Of a stretch of DNA of 24,841 nt, positions 1 through 6,835 are shown in pieces. Both the position numbers and the translations under genes were made by a program. The notes beneath the pieces are model-generated. The model was not told where the DNA came from. It saw nothing but the letters and a program-made list of their open reading frames with translations, and ran no database searches. This DNA is from an uncultured Erysipelotrichaceae bacterium (GTDB taxonomy: Bacteria; Bacillota_I; Bacilli_A; RF39; UBA660). How positions within the stretch are numbered: position 1 is the first letter of the stretch; each line of letters starts with the position of its first letter. Location of the stretch: NCBI GenBank assembly GCA_902795975.1, contig CADBNE010000018.1:1-24841 (forward strand), written 5' to 3'.

Positions 1-150
1 ATTTAAGTGCTTATAAGTGCCTTTTAAATAGTTTTAAATCATATATCAATATATTTACTTAAATCTCGTTTCATAGTATAATGTTTTAGTGATCAAAAAG
101 CATGATTTTAGTTGTACAACGGATAACTACTCGTGCCATTTAGAATATTA

Positions 151-180
151 GTCGAACTATTTAGTTCGATTATTTATTTT
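151..180 (+). terminator. Possible weak terminator hairpin
   Basis: TCGAACT (152-158) and AGTTCGA (163-169) pair over a four-base loop and are followed by a T-rich stretch (170-180). It could end a transcript entering from the left edge, or it could be an operator-like inverted repeat. The T tract is broken by A residues, so the terminator reading is tentative. Confidence 0.35.
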
Positions 181-231
181 ATAAAGGAATATTATAAATT
201 ATAACTCTAACGCTATTTGAATTGGACAATA

Positions 232-260
232 TTGATTAATATATTTCAACATGCTAAAAT
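232..260 (+). promoter_or_regulatory. Promoter for the 310-702 gene
   Basis: TTGATT (232-237), a 17-base spacer and TAAAAT (255-260), with TG at 252-253 making an extended -10. The predicted start of transcription near 267 leaves a leader of about 43 nt before the AGGAAG ribosome binding site and ATG at 310. This supports 310 over the longer frame start at 217. Confidence 0.6.
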
Positions 261-309
261 GAGTTTAGAAAGATCAATAATAATATATCTATATGAAAGG
301 AAGAAGAAA

Positions 310-702
310 ATGTTTTATTATTTAAATCATTGGCAAGTACTTACATTAATACATGCAATAGAAGAAATAAAAAAGAATAATCCATATTTTCAAGATACAG
401 TTTCAGATGAATTTGTAAAAAATTGCTTTGAAGAAGCAACAAGAATAGCAATAACACCTACTATAAAATTAAAATTAATTCCTAAAGCTAATAAAGTAAA
501 AGTATCTGAAAGTATGTTTAAATATGTAACAGCTTTAACAGGAATAGATGTCTTTGATAAAAAAAAGATGAAAGAAATTCTCCCTGAAATAAAAAAAATA
601 CTTGATAAAGATTTAACTGAAATATTTGCAGAGTATGAAAACAAGAATGAATCATCTCTAACAAATGAAAATAATGAAATTGAACATTCAAGACATATTT
701 AA
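310..702 (+). CDS. Hypothetical protein, 130 aa
   Basis: I do not recognise this protein. The ATG at 310 is preceded by AAGGAAGAAG, and the promoter at 232-260 lies inside the longer open frame that begins at 217, so 310 is the better start. It is a small, charged, mostly helical protein with no signal peptide, no membrane segment and no cysteine motif. Its centre is basic (a run around residues 45-70 rich in K, I and L) and its tail is acidic and Asn/Glu-rich (about residues 105-130), looking disordered. It is a single-gene unit closed by a shared terminator at 711-740. Confidence 0.75.
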   Translation: MFYYLNHWQVLTLIHAIEEIKKNNPYFQDTVSDEFVKNCFEEATRIAITPTIKLKLIPKANKVKVSESMFKYVTALTGIDVFDKKKMKEILPEIKKILDKDLTEIFAEYENKNESSLTNENNEIEHSRHI

Positions 703-710
703 TACAAATA

Positions 711-740
711 AAACACTAACAATTAAGTTAGTGTTTTTTT
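711..740. terminator. Bidirectional terminator
   Basis: AAACACTAAC (711-720), loop AATTAA, GTTAGTGTTT (727-736), then T to 740. On the other strand the stem is followed by TTTTATTTG. It serves the plus gene ending at 702 and the minus gene ending at 728. The stem core CACTAAC/GTTAGTG recurs at 3489-3517 and 7971-7998. Confidence 0.85.
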
Positions 741-1180
741 ACTAATTCTTTTAATAAATTATATCTATTTAATGTATCTTCATTTTTTAAACATTCGTCT
801 TTAGTTTTCTCTACATTATCTTCATAATCTAATAATATATTATATAAAGTGAATTGGTCACTTGTTAAATCTATATAATGATTATTTATTTTATTAAAAT
901 AATGAGTACCTCCATCTACTTTAATTTTATGTATTGTTCCACCAAATATATCATGTACTAATATAGCTGTAATAGCACATTGTCCATATGAAGGATCATT
1001 ATCATAATTATAATCTAACTTACAGCTAGGATAAGTAGTATCTTTACACCATACCTCTAATAAAATACTAAATAATTCATCTATAGAATTAATATTATAT
1101 TCATTATTTATACTTTTTATATCATTTGTATATTCTCGACCATTATAAGTTATTTCTCTATTAGAATTAGTTTTATACAT
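728..1180 (-). CDS. YunG-like protein
   Basis: A 150-residue protein resembling the Bacillus YunG family. What is visible is the family-like core: GQC at residues 66-68 followed by a hydrophobic helix, GGTHYFN at 90-96, and an IDLTSDQF strand at 103-110. Cys68, His93 and Asp104 are spaced like a papain/transglutaminase-type triad, so a thiol-enzyme fold is possible, but this is inference; the family has no settled function known to me. It is the last gene of a minus-strand group with a dCMP deaminase and an unknown helical protein. Its own extended -10 box lies over the stop codon of the upstream gene, so it may also be transcribed alone. The start is supported by AGGTTGTGAT upstream. Confidence 0.7.
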   Translation of the reverse strand: MYKTNSNREITYNGREYTNDIKSINNEYNINSIDELFSILLEVWCKDTTYPSCKLDYNYDNDPSYGQCAITAILVHDIFGGTIHKIKVDGGTHYFNKINNHYIDLTSDQFTLYNILLDYEDNVEKTKDECLKNEDTLNRYNLLKELVKKH

Positions 1181-1199
1181 ATTATCACAACCTATACTA

Positions 1200-1208
1200 A
1201 TTATATCA
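1200..1208 (-). promoter_or_regulatory. Extended -10 box before the YunG-like gene
   Basis: The minus strand reads TGATATAAT, then six bases (TAGTAT), then AGG at the predicted +1 (1193), leaving a 13-nt leader. The TGA is also the stop codon of the upstream gene. No clear -35 is seen. One of a repeated series of such sites in this window. Confidence 0.5.
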
Positions 1209-1586
1209 TATATATAATACTTTTTTCTTAGTACTACGTGCTAATGCATTATTAACTATAAATTGAATATAATCCAAGTACTTAGCTTCATCAACATATC
1301 TTGTATCACTAGAAGCACAAAATTCTGCTTCATCTATTAATTTTGACATTAATTCTAATTCTTTTTTATTCAATAAATTAATATCATTTTCTATATTTGA
1401 TTTAATACTTATAGACTTCTCATTACATATTTTATCTTTAGTATATTTTAATCTTTCAATAAATTCTATTATATCTCCTCTAAAACTTGAAAAGTATAAT
1501 ATTAAATTAAAAATATCTAGATTTTCTTTACAAAATTTATTAAAAAAGATTTCTAGTTCTTTATCAGTAAAACTTAATTCATCCAT
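1206..1586 (-). CDS. Hypothetical helical protein, 126 aa
   Basis: Not recognised. It is predicted to be almost all helical, acidic at the N-terminus and basic at the C-terminus (RSTKKKV near residues 117-123), without a signal peptide or clear motif. Only one base separates the stop of the dCMP deaminase gene from this ATG, and its ribosome binding site (AGAGG) lies inside the last codons of that gene, so the two are probably translationally coupled. It ends in TGA, one of two TGA stops in the window. It could be an accessory or regulatory partner of the deaminase; this rests on position only. Confidence 0.75.
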   Translation of the reverse strand: MDELSFTDKELEIFFNKFCKENLDIFNLILYFSSFRGDIIEFIERLKYTKDKICNEKSISIKSNIENDINLLNKKELELMSKLIDEAEFCASSDTRYVDEAKYLDYIQFIVNNALARSTKKKVLYI

Positions 1587-1587
1587 A

Positions 1588-2139
1588 TTATTTACCTCTT
1601 TTAATATTAAGTTTTAGTTTCTTAGTATTATCCTTTTTATCACTTAATATATCATTATAATTTACTAATTCAACATCACATTCTTCTAATAATCTTTTAG
1701 CACATGTTGCTTCTATTGAATCTCTATACTCAATATATACTACTTTTTTTATACCAAATGCAACTATTGTTTTAGCACACTGTATACATGGAAATAATGT
1801 TACATATATTGTTCCACCTTTTAAATCATTTAAATTATTACATTTTGATATAGCATCTAATTCAGAATGTATTATATATGGATATTTGGTATTTTCTTCA
1901 CCTATTTCGGTCATATCATTTCTCCAAGGAAATGTATCAGCACTCCATTCAACAGGATTATGATTAAATCCAGTAGATACTATTCTGTTATCACTTGATA
2001 TAATACAAGAACCTACTTGTGTAGATGGATCTTTACTTTCTTTTGCGCATACACATGCTACTTCCATACCTATTAAATCTTTCTTCAAAGTATCTTTTCT
2101 ATACTTACCTAAATATTCTTCTTTTATTTCTGTTTCCAT
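1588..2139 (-). CDS. dCMP deaminase (DCTD-like)
   Basis: Zinc-dependent deaminase expected to convert dCMP to dUMP in the cytoplasm for dTMP synthesis. The zinc site is visible as HSE (His91, Glu93) and PCIQC (Cys118, Cys121). Segments DPSTQVG (37-43), a Pro-Trp element at 71-72 and KYPYIIHSELDAI (85-97) match the long DCTD type found in eukaryotes and phages rather than the short ComEB type. The usual HAE is HSE here, which keeps both key residues. The frame is open to 2193, but the ATG at 2139 has a perfect AGGAGG and gives a normal 183-residue protein. It leads an operon with two proteins of unknown role. A second, different dCMP deaminase lies at 14085-14573. The basic C-terminus after residue 165 looks like a tail. 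Confidence 0.88.
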   Translation of the reverse strand: METEIKEEYLGKYRKDTLKKDLIGMEVACVCAKESKDPSTQVGSCIISSDNRIVSTGFNHNPVEWSADTFPWRNDMTEIGEENTKYPYIIHSELDAISKCNNLNDLKGGTIYVTLFPCIQCAKTIVAFGIKKVVYIEYRDSIEATCAKRLLEECDVELVNYNDILSDKKDNTKKLKLNIKRGK

Positions 2140-2225
2140 AAATCCTCCTGTAAAAAGAAACAGGCCCATTTCAATAATAATTAGTACTAACAATTTAATT
2201 ATAATATAGCGTCATTATATTTAAA
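2140..2225 (-). promoter_or_regulatory. Promoter and leader with a hairpin at the ribosome binding site
   Basis: On the minus strand TTTAAA (2225-2220), a 16-base spacer and TATAAT (2203-2198) form a plausible promoter with +1 near 2191. The leader of about 52 nt contains TTAGTACTAA and a hairpin, CCTGT (2164-2160) with ACAGG (2151-2147). The downstream arm overlaps the first AGG of the AGGAGG ribosome binding site, so it could limit translation. The stem is only five base pairs. Confidence 0.45.
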
Positions 2226-2241
2226 AGTGATAATTATGAAT

Positions 2242-2275
2242 AATAGGTATTCCTCTACGGAATACCTATTATATT
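2242..2275 (-). terminator. Strong hairpin at the end of the LysR gene
   Basis: AATAGGTATTCC (2242-2253) and GGAATACCTATT (2259-2270) pair perfectly over a five-base loop. It overlaps the LysR stop codon (2271-2269). The T-rich side (ATATTTTTAT) is on the plus strand, while the minus strand continues with ATTCATAATTATC, so its efficiency as a terminator of the LysR gene is uncertain. Confidence 0.55.
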
Positions 2276-3171
2276 TTTATATTCAAATTTTCTTCAATAA
2301 ATCTGGTTGGTGCTTTAGTTAATAATTTTTTATCAAAAATTATTACTATATCTTCTTCATGTAATTTCTCTTTTATATTTATTAATCTAAAATCATCATT
2401 ATTCTTTACTATATCAGATATTATATATCCAACACCTAATCCATTTTTAACTCCAGATAAAATTCCTTCACTAGTATGTATATTAATAGATTTTTTAACA
2501 TTAACTTTATTTTTTACCAATACTTCATCTAAAAATTTTCTATGATTAGTACCTACTAGTGGTAAAACAAGTGGTATATTTTCTATATCTTTAATAGTTT
2601 TAATATTCTTATATTTATCATAATCTTCTTTTCTACAAAAGAATGAATATTTTATTGAACATAATTTTTCTACACTTAAATTATCTTTAGTACGTATATC
2701 ATCTTTAATTGGAGATGAATAAATTATAAAGTCAACTTGATGTTTATCCATTAGTCCTAATAAATATCCTCTTGAACCATTCATTAAATTAATTTCTATA
2801 TTAGGATATTTATTATAAAAATCTGTTACTTTATCCATAAAGAAAAAAGAAGATATATATGAAGGTAATCCCATATTTATTCTACCTTTTACAAGTGTTT
2901 CTTTTTCTATCATTGTTCTTTGCGCTATTAATAAATTACCATAAGCTTTCTCTACATAATATAATAAGTCTTTTCCATCTTCAGTTAGTTCTACACCATG
3001 TGGATTACGATAAAACAATTTAGTTTCAAGTTCATCCTCTAATTTTTTTATAGATTTACTTATTGCTGATTGTGTTGAATATGTTAATTCTGCAGTTTTA
3101 GAAAAACTTCCATATTTGCATACATCATAAAACGTTTTATATAAATTTAAATTAATATTATCATTAATCAT
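2269..3171 (-). CDS. LysR-family transcriptional regulator
   Basis: A 300-residue DNA-binding regulator. The N-terminal winged helix-turn-helix spans about residues 6-65 and has the LysR pattern: FSKTAELTYSTQSAISKSIK (23-42) is the recognition region and LEDELETKLFYR (44-55) follows. A long linker helix and a periplasmic-binding-protein-like effector domain fill the rest (about 88-300), as usual for the family. ATG at 3171 is preferred over ATG at 3186 because AGAGGG sits eleven to six bases before it. Unlike typical LysR genes it has no divergent partner; both neighbours run in the same direction, so its target cannot be guessed. The effector is unknown. Confidence 0.9.
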   Translation of the reverse strand: MINDNINLNLYKTFYDVCKYGSFSKTAELTYSTQSAISKSIKKLEDELETKLFYRNPHGVELTEDGKDLLYYVEKAYGNLLIAQRTMIEKETLVKGRINMGLPSYISSFFFMDKVTDFYNKYPNIEINLMNGSRGYLLGLMDKHQVDFIIYSSPIKDDIRTKDNLSVEKLCSIKYSFFCRKEDYDKYKNIKTIKDIENIPLVLPLVGTNHRKFLDEVLVKNKVNVKKSINIHTSEGILSGVKNGLGVGYIISDIVKNNDDFRLINIKEKLHEEDIVIIFDKKLLTKAPTRFIEENLNIKI

Positions 3172-3188
3172 AGTATCCCTCTTCATTA

Positions 3189-3197
3189 ATTATATCA
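3189..3197 (-). promoter_or_regulatory. Extended -10 box before the LysR gene
   Basis: Minus strand TGATATAAT, six bases (TAATGA), then AGAGGG starting at predicted +1 (3182). The predicted leader is 11 nt. Almost the same arrangement and leader (AGAGGGATAAT) occurs before the gene starting at 22656. Confidence 0.55.
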
Positions 3198-3222
3198 TGA
3201 TTAAATTATTTATATAAGATAT

Positions 3223-3249
3223 AAAAAAAACTTCAAAAAAGAAGTTTTT
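3223..3249 (-). terminator. Terminator of the small zinc protein gene
   Basis: On the minus strand AAAAACTTC, a loop of six T, GAAGTTTTT and further T residues to 3223. It overlaps the stop codon at 3250-3248. Confidence 0.8.
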
Positions 3250-3460
3250 ATCTTAAATCATTTGTATCAACATATAATTCTACTTTACCACATTGTGGAC
3301 ATAATCTACTTTTTAATTCTACCTTTCTAGCAAATATTCCACTTCCTGGTACTCTTAATTCTATACGACTAGATCCACTAGCACCTACTTCAAATAAATG
3401 TTGTCCTTCTACAGGTATATTTTCTATCATTTGTACATTACAATCACTACATATTTTCAT
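3248..3460 (-). CDS. Small zinc-binding protein, 70 aa
   Basis: Two CxxC pairs, CSDC at residues 4-7 and CPQC at 54-57, frame a strand-rich middle with a Gly/Ser-rich segment (GASGSSRIELRVPGSG, 26-41). The four cysteines most likely bind one zinc, as in zinc-ribbon proteins. Nothing shows whether it binds nucleic acid or protein. The start is supported by AAAGGAG. It has its own extended -10 box and its own terminator, so it is probably a single-gene unit. I do not recognise a named family. Confidence 0.8.
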   Translation of the reverse strand: MKICSDCNVQMIENIPVEGQHLFEVGASGSSRIELRVPGSGIFARKVELKSRLCPQCGKVELYVDTNDLR

Positions 3461-3480
3461 ATTACATACTCCTTTGTATT

Positions 3481-3489
3481 GTTATATCA
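3481..3489 (-). promoter_or_regulatory. Extended -10 box before the small zinc protein
   Basis: Minus strand TGATATAAC, six bases, then AAGGAG beginning at predicted +1 (3474); the leader is 14 nt. The -35 region would fall within the upstream terminator hairpin. Confidence 0.45.
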
Positions 3490-3517
3490 GAAACACTAAC
3501 TAGTAGTTAGTGTTTCT
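3489..3517 (-). terminator. Terminator of the PBECR4-like gene
   Basis: AGAAACACTAAC (3489-3500), loop TAGTA, GTTAGTGTTTCT (3506-3517): a perfect 12-bp stem directly after the stop codon at 3519. The stem core is the same CACTAAC/GTTAGTG as at 711-740 and 7971-7998. The U tract is short and runs straight into the next promoter. Confidence 0.7.
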
Positions 3518-3518
3518 A

Positions 3519-4706
3519 TTACATTTGTTTTTGTGCTTTACGAAGTTCATAAACCTTAGAACTTGCTTCTTCATACATATCTAAACATTTATTTGAAAGA
3601 GCTAATTCTGCTTTTAATTTTTCTATTTCTTGCTTAGCAGCCTCTAATTCTTCTTTTGTATAATCTAATTCTTTTTCTTTATCATCTAATTTCTTATCTA
3701 ATATTTCTATTTCATTTGTAAAATTAGAATAAGAATATTCTGAACCTACTTCAAAATTAGAATTAGAATATATATGGTCATTAATAGAATCTATTAAAGC
3801 TTCCAACTCTTCTGGTATTTCAGCAATATCTTTTGTTTCTTTTATTTCTTTTTTATCAATAATTACTCCATTTTTTATACAATCAGCTATATAATACATA
3901 ATGGCTTTACTATTATCTTTATCATGAATGGAATTTAAGAATTTTTCAAGAACAATTATTAAATCATTATTATTAACTGGTACTAAACCAAATTTATCTG
4001 ATAATTGTTTTGAAATTCTACACCAATTTAATTTATTTTCAATCTTAGAATATATTTTATTAGAGTAATCTTTAAAATAATTTTGAATAGAGAAAGTATG
4101 TGGATATGTTATTTCTTGATTCTTTAAAGTATATAAAAACTCATTTAATTCATCTTTATTTTCAAAATAACGTGCTGTTACTGGAATATAGTTATTAGAA
4201 TTTTCATATTCTTTCTTTATCCCTAAAGCTGAATATGTATTTTCATCATGTTTTCTTATAATAAAATAGTCGCTATTTTGAGCTAATTCACCTGTTGAAT
4301 ATGATCTATCAGAATAATATTTAATAATACATACTAAATCATCTGTTCTTAATTTTATTATATCTGTAAATACATGTAATTTTTGTACAACATATTTTGA
4401 GAATAAGTTATCAGCATCAAAATTATGATTTTTTAAACCAATATAAGTAATATCACTATTAATTAATTTTTTTACTACTTCATATATTGGTGTATCCATT
4501 CTTACTATTCCAGCTGCCGCTAATTTATCTATTTGTATACCTAATAAATGTGGAATTCTATTTCTAGGAAAAGTAATATTTAAATTTTCCCCATTAGCTA
4601 ATCCTAAAAAATATTTATTAGTTTCTAAACAATTTTCATAATATTCAATATTTCTTTTAAGTTCTCCAACTATTTGTTCAAATTCTTGTAAATTAATTGT
4701 ACTCAT
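3519..4706 (-). CDS. PBECR4-like nuclease-domain protein with C-terminal coiled coil
   Basis: A 395-residue protein. Residues about 20-195 resemble the PBECR4 domain (phage Barnase-EndoU-ColicinE5/D-RelE-like nuclease): an N-terminal helix ending in an aromatic strand (NKYFLGL, 30-36), a strand plus FPRNRIPHLLGI (46-57), a helical stretch with FSKYVVQKL (102-110), a strand DDLVCIIKYY (122-131), SDYFIIRK (145-152), a Tyr/LGI strand (158-163) and a terminal Pro/Thr strand (175-181). This is pattern recognition from memory, not a search. Residues about 328-395 form a highly charged Lys/Glu coiled coil suitable for dimerisation. The middle (200-320) is helical and unassigned. It has a near-consensus promoter, no phage genes beside it and no obvious immunity partner, although the small zinc protein lies immediately downstream. 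Cytoplasmic; role unknown. Confidence 0.6.
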   Translation of the reverse strand: MSTINLQEFEQIVGELKRNIEYYENCLETNKYFLGLANGENLNITFPRNRIPHLLGIQIDKLAAAGIVRMDTPIYEVVKKLINSDITYIGLKNHNFDADNLFSKYVVQKLHVFTDIIKLRTDDLVCIIKYYSDRSYSTGELAQNSDYFIIRKHDENTYSALGIKKEYENSNNYIPVTARYFENKDELNEFLYTLKNQEITYPHTFSIQNYFKDYSNKIYSKIENKLNWCRISKQLSDKFGLVPVNNNDLIIVLEKFLNSIHDKDNSKAIMYYIADCIKNGVIIDKKEIKETKDIAEIPEELEALIDSINDHIYSNSNFEVGSEYSYSNFTNEIEILDKKLDDKEKELDYTKEELEAAKQEIEKLKAELALSNKCLDMYEEASSKVYELRKAQKQM

Positions 4707-4732
4707 AGTATCCCCCTTCGAATATGGTTGTT

Positions 4733-4760
4733 ATTATATCACTATTTAAATAATTGTCAA
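4733..4760 (-). promoter_or_regulatory. Near-consensus promoter for the PBECR4-like gene
   Basis: Minus strand TTGACA (4760-4755), 16-base spacer, TATAAT (4738-4733) with TGA before it, making an extended -10. Predicted +1 is near 4726, giving a leader of about 20 nt with AAGGGGGAT as ribosome binding site. One of the two strongest promoters in the window. Confidence 0.8.
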
Positions 4761-4773
4761 ATTTACGCAAATT

Positions 4774-4796
4774 AAAAGCACTAATTTATAGTGCTT
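4774..4796 (-). terminator. Terminator of the GH5 operon
   Basis: Minus strand AAGCACTA, loop TAAAT, TAGTGCTT followed by TTAATTT. It begins inside the stop codon of the cellulase gene. Confidence 0.75.
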
Positions 4797-5892
4797 AATT
4801 ATTCTTTAAAATATTCTTAATATATTTACCACTAGCTGATAAACTACTATCTTTTATTACTCTATTATTTTGCTTTAATAATGCTGAACTTTCATTTTTA
4901 TCTGCTAAAGACCAATTTACAAAACTTAAGTCATTATTCTTAATAAATTTCATCCATTTATTAGCTTCATCTAAATACACTCCACCATTACCTGATGCAT
5001 CACTTACACCATATTCTGTAATAAAAATAGGTACATTATTATTTAAAGCCTTTTTAGCTTTATTTCTTAAATCTTCTTTATGTGTTCCACTATAAAAATG
5101 TAATGAATACATAATATTTTTATCATTTATTTTATTATTAATAACTTTATCCACATCTTGTGACCATGTAGGAGTTCCTACTATTATTATATTATTACTA
5201 TTTTTTCTTATAGTTTTTACTACATCAGTAGCATAACTTTTTACATCATTCCAATTAGTATTACCATTTGGTTCATTACATATTTCATATATTATATTTG
5301 GTGTATTTTTATATTTTGAAGATATTTTATTAAAAAACTCTATTGCTTCTTTCTTATATGTATTTGGATTATTATCACTTAATATATGCCAATCAACTAT
5401 TACATACATATCATTTTTTATTACTAAATCTATATCTTTTATTAAATCATTATATATATTTTTATTATCAATATATCCACCTTCTTTAGTATACATTGCT
5501 AATCTAAATACATTACTATTCCATGATTTTAATGTTTTTATATTTTGATCAGTAATTAAATAATTAAACCATTGTAATCCATGTGAACTAACACCTTTTA
5601 ATATTATTTTTTCTCCATATTGATTTACTATCTTAGTTCCTTTTACTGATAAATTACCATTATATGATACATAATTATTTTTTTCTTTATTATTTATATT
5701 GCTCTTTTTAACTATATTACTAGTTTCATTAGAATTACTTGGTTTATTACTAATCACATTACTCACCTTATTACTTTTTATTTCATTACTTATGATATTA
5801 CTATTTATATCTGAAGTTGGTTTATTAGTTTTAATATTATTAAATAATATAAAATAAATAATAACTATTAAATATATAAATACTTTTTTCAT
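4795..5892 (-). CDS. Membrane-anchored GH5 endoglucanase
   Basis: A glycoside hydrolase family 5 enzyme, most like subfamily 2 endo-1,4-beta-glucanases. An N-terminal hydrophobic segment (residues 4-19) would anchor or export it; there is no lipobox. A low-complexity Ser/Asn linker with repeated SN units (about 27-75) follows, then the catalytic barrel (about 80-362). The acid/base is Glu207 in ICNEPNG and the nucleophile Glu293 in ITEYG; DWH (167-169), LHFY (264-267) and NWSLADK (326-332) are the usual active-site strands. There is no carbohydrate-binding module and the length is that of a bare catalytic domain. It is the last gene after a kinase-like and a pyrophosphatase-like gene, which do not explain it functionally. 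The linker resembles that of the surface protein at the right edge of the window. Activity on cellulose or mixed beta-glucan is inferred. Confidence 0.88.
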   Translation of the reverse strand: MKKVFIYLIVIIYFILFNNIKTNKPTSDINSNIISNEIKSNKVSNVISNKPSNSNETSNIVKKSNINNKEKNNYVSYNGNLSVKGTKIVNQYGEKIILKGVSSHGLQWFNYLITDQNIKTLKSWNSNVFRLAMYTKEGGYIDNKNIYNDLIKDIDLVIKNDMYVIVDWHILSDNNPNTYKKEAIEFFNKISSKYKNTPNIIYEICNEPNGNTNWNDVKSYATDVVKTIRKNSNNIIIVGTPTWSQDVDKVINNKINDKNIMYSLHFYSGTHKEDLRNKAKKALNNNVPIFITEYGVSDASGNGGVYLDEANKWMKFIKNNDLSFVNWSLADKNESSALLKQNNRVIKDSSLSASGKYIKNILKNN

Positions 5893-5912
5893 ATATACAA
5901 CCCCTACTATAT

Positions 5913-6248
5913 CTATCTAATTATAATATGTTCAAAATATTGTTCTTGAAATTCAGTTAAAGCATCTATAGCATCATCACTATAATTTTTACCTTCTGGT
6001 ACAATTACTAATTTATCATCATTATCATTTGTTCTATGTATAATTGCAATACATTTACCTTTATATTCATCAATAGGTTCAAATACCCCTAATAGATAAG
6101 CATCTAATTCTTCTCCATCACCACTTATAGTATTAGGTATATAACCATAATTAACAGGATAAATAAATCCATGTTTAGGATGTTTAGAACCAAAAGGTCT
6201 ATCTATTTTTATACTTATTATTTTTCCTATATATTCTTTATTATCCAT
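5913..6248 (-). CDS. Inorganic pyrophosphatase-like protein
   Basis: A 111-residue protein of the soluble pyrophosphatase (PPase) fold type. The segments PVNYGYIPNT (31-40) and DGEELDAYLLG (44-54) correspond to the substrate and metal-binding core of family I enzymes, and HPKHG (23-27) fits the small Firmicutes variants. The classic signature DxDPxD reads DGEELD here, so one of the acidic metal ligands is Glu rather than Asp and the usual Pro is gone. The protein is much shorter than the 165-180 residues of classical enzymes. Hydrolysis of PPi or a related compound is plausible but unproven. It starts three bases after the upstream kinase-like gene, with its ribosome binding site (AAGAGGTG) inside that gene. 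Confidence 0.75.
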   Translation of the reverse strand: MDNKEYIGKIISIKIDRPFGSKHPKHGFIYPVNYGYIPNTISGDGEELDAYLLGVFEPIDEYKGKCIAIIHRTNDNDDKLVIVPEGKNYSDDAIDALTEFQEQYFEHIIIR

Positions 6249-6251
6249 ATA

Positions 6252-6734
6252 TTACACCTCTTTTTCTAAATTTGGTAACACATCTTCTATAAATTGATTA
6301 CTTTTTAATTCAATATGCTTACTAGCATGTTTATCATTTATACAAGCATCAATCCATTCTTCCCATAATTTTGAATACCAATATATAAATTCTTCATTGT
6401 TACCTCTATCTTTACATCTTTTTATATATTCTTCTTTTAATTCTCTATTAGGATAAATCCACCAATATTCATAATTATTCTCAATCAAAAAATTATTACA
6501 TATGTCATCTGATATAAGGATATAATCATATTTATCTTTTACTTCATTTAGAGCATTAAAATAATTATTAGGCCAGTCTTTATTTATTTCTCTAGGTGTA
6601 CTTTTCAATGTTTCATCTTCAGCATCAATATTAATATATTTATATAATGTTGATTCCATATCAATTATATTTGAATACTTTTTTGATACAGTTGATTTAC
6701 CAGTTGCGGTAAATGCATAAATAAATATTCCCAT
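6252..6734 (-). CDS. P-loop kinase-like ATPase
   Basis: A 160-residue cytoplasmic protein with a Walker A motif AFTATGKS at residues 7-14 directly after the first beta strand (IFIY), the layout of small nucleotide or metabolite kinases. A strand YDYILISDD (about 67-75) could carry the Walker B acid. A Lys/Arg-rich helix (NRELKEEYIKRCKDRG, about 94-109) may form the lid. The substrate is unknown. A GTG at 6743 in the same frame is part of the ribosome binding site (AGGTGG), so ATG at 6734 is the better start. It leads an operon with the pyrophosphatase-like and GH5 genes. Confidence 0.72.
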   Translation of the reverse strand: MGIFIYAFTATGKSTVSKKYSNIIDMESTLYKYINIDAEDETLKSTPREINKDWPNNYFNALNEVKDKYDYILISDDICNNFLIENNYEYWWIYPNRELKEEYIKRCKDRGNNEEFIYWYSKLWEEWIDACINDKHASKHIELKSNQFIEDVLPNLEKEV

Positions 6735-6750
6735 ACATACCACCTATAAT

Positions 6751-6759
6751 ATTATACCA
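6751..6759 (-). promoter_or_regulatory. Extended -10 box before the kinase-like operon
   Basis: Minus strand TGGTATAAT, six bases (ATTATA), then GGTGG at the predicted +1 (6744); the leader is 10 nt. No -35 consensus at the right distance. Confidence 0.55.
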
Positions 6760-6778
6760 TTAAATTTGATAATATATA

Positions 6779-6818
6779 TTGACAAATAAATTGATTTATT
6801 AAATAATATGTGTAATAT
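6779..6818 (+). promoter_or_regulatory. Promoter region of the 382-residue protein gene
   Basis: A perfect TTGACA (6779-6784) is followed by TAATAT at 6804-6809 (19-base spacer) and by a second TAATAT at 6813-6818. The second lies six bases before AGG at 6825, the arrangement seen at other starts in this window, but is too far from the TTGACA. Which box is used is uncertain. Confidence 0.45.
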
Positions 6819-6835
6819 TTTGTGAGGTAATATGT

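Larger units (their letters stand above)
1..309. other. Non-coding region upstream of the first gene
   Basis: No convincing gene or tRNA was found in these 309 bases. The stretch holds a short direct repeat (AAGTGCTT/AAGTGCCT near 6-22), a perfect 10-base palindrome GTTGTACAAC at 111-120, a hairpin at 151-170 and a promoter at 232-260. Bases 100-170 are a little less AT-rich than the surroundings. The reading frame can be extended upstream from 310 to 217, but no ribosome binding site supports that start and the promoter lies inside it. Confidence 0.6.

Noticed and set aside
1..60. CRISPR-like repeat (AAGTGCTT/AAGTGCCT)
   Set aside because: Only two short imperfect copies with no spacer spacing and no cas genes.
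217..309. Longer start for the first gene
   Set aside because: No ribosome binding site before 217, and a TTGATT-17-TAAAAT promoter lies inside this stretch; ATG 310 has AAGGAAG.
2242..2275. Operator for the LysR protein
   Set aside because: The palindrome lies at the gene's own 3' end and lacks the T-N11-A form of LysR sites; a terminator is the simpler reading.
3519..4706. Prophage remnant around the PBECR4-like gene
   Set aside because: No integrase, capsid, lysis or attachment-site signals nearby; neighbours are ordinary genes.
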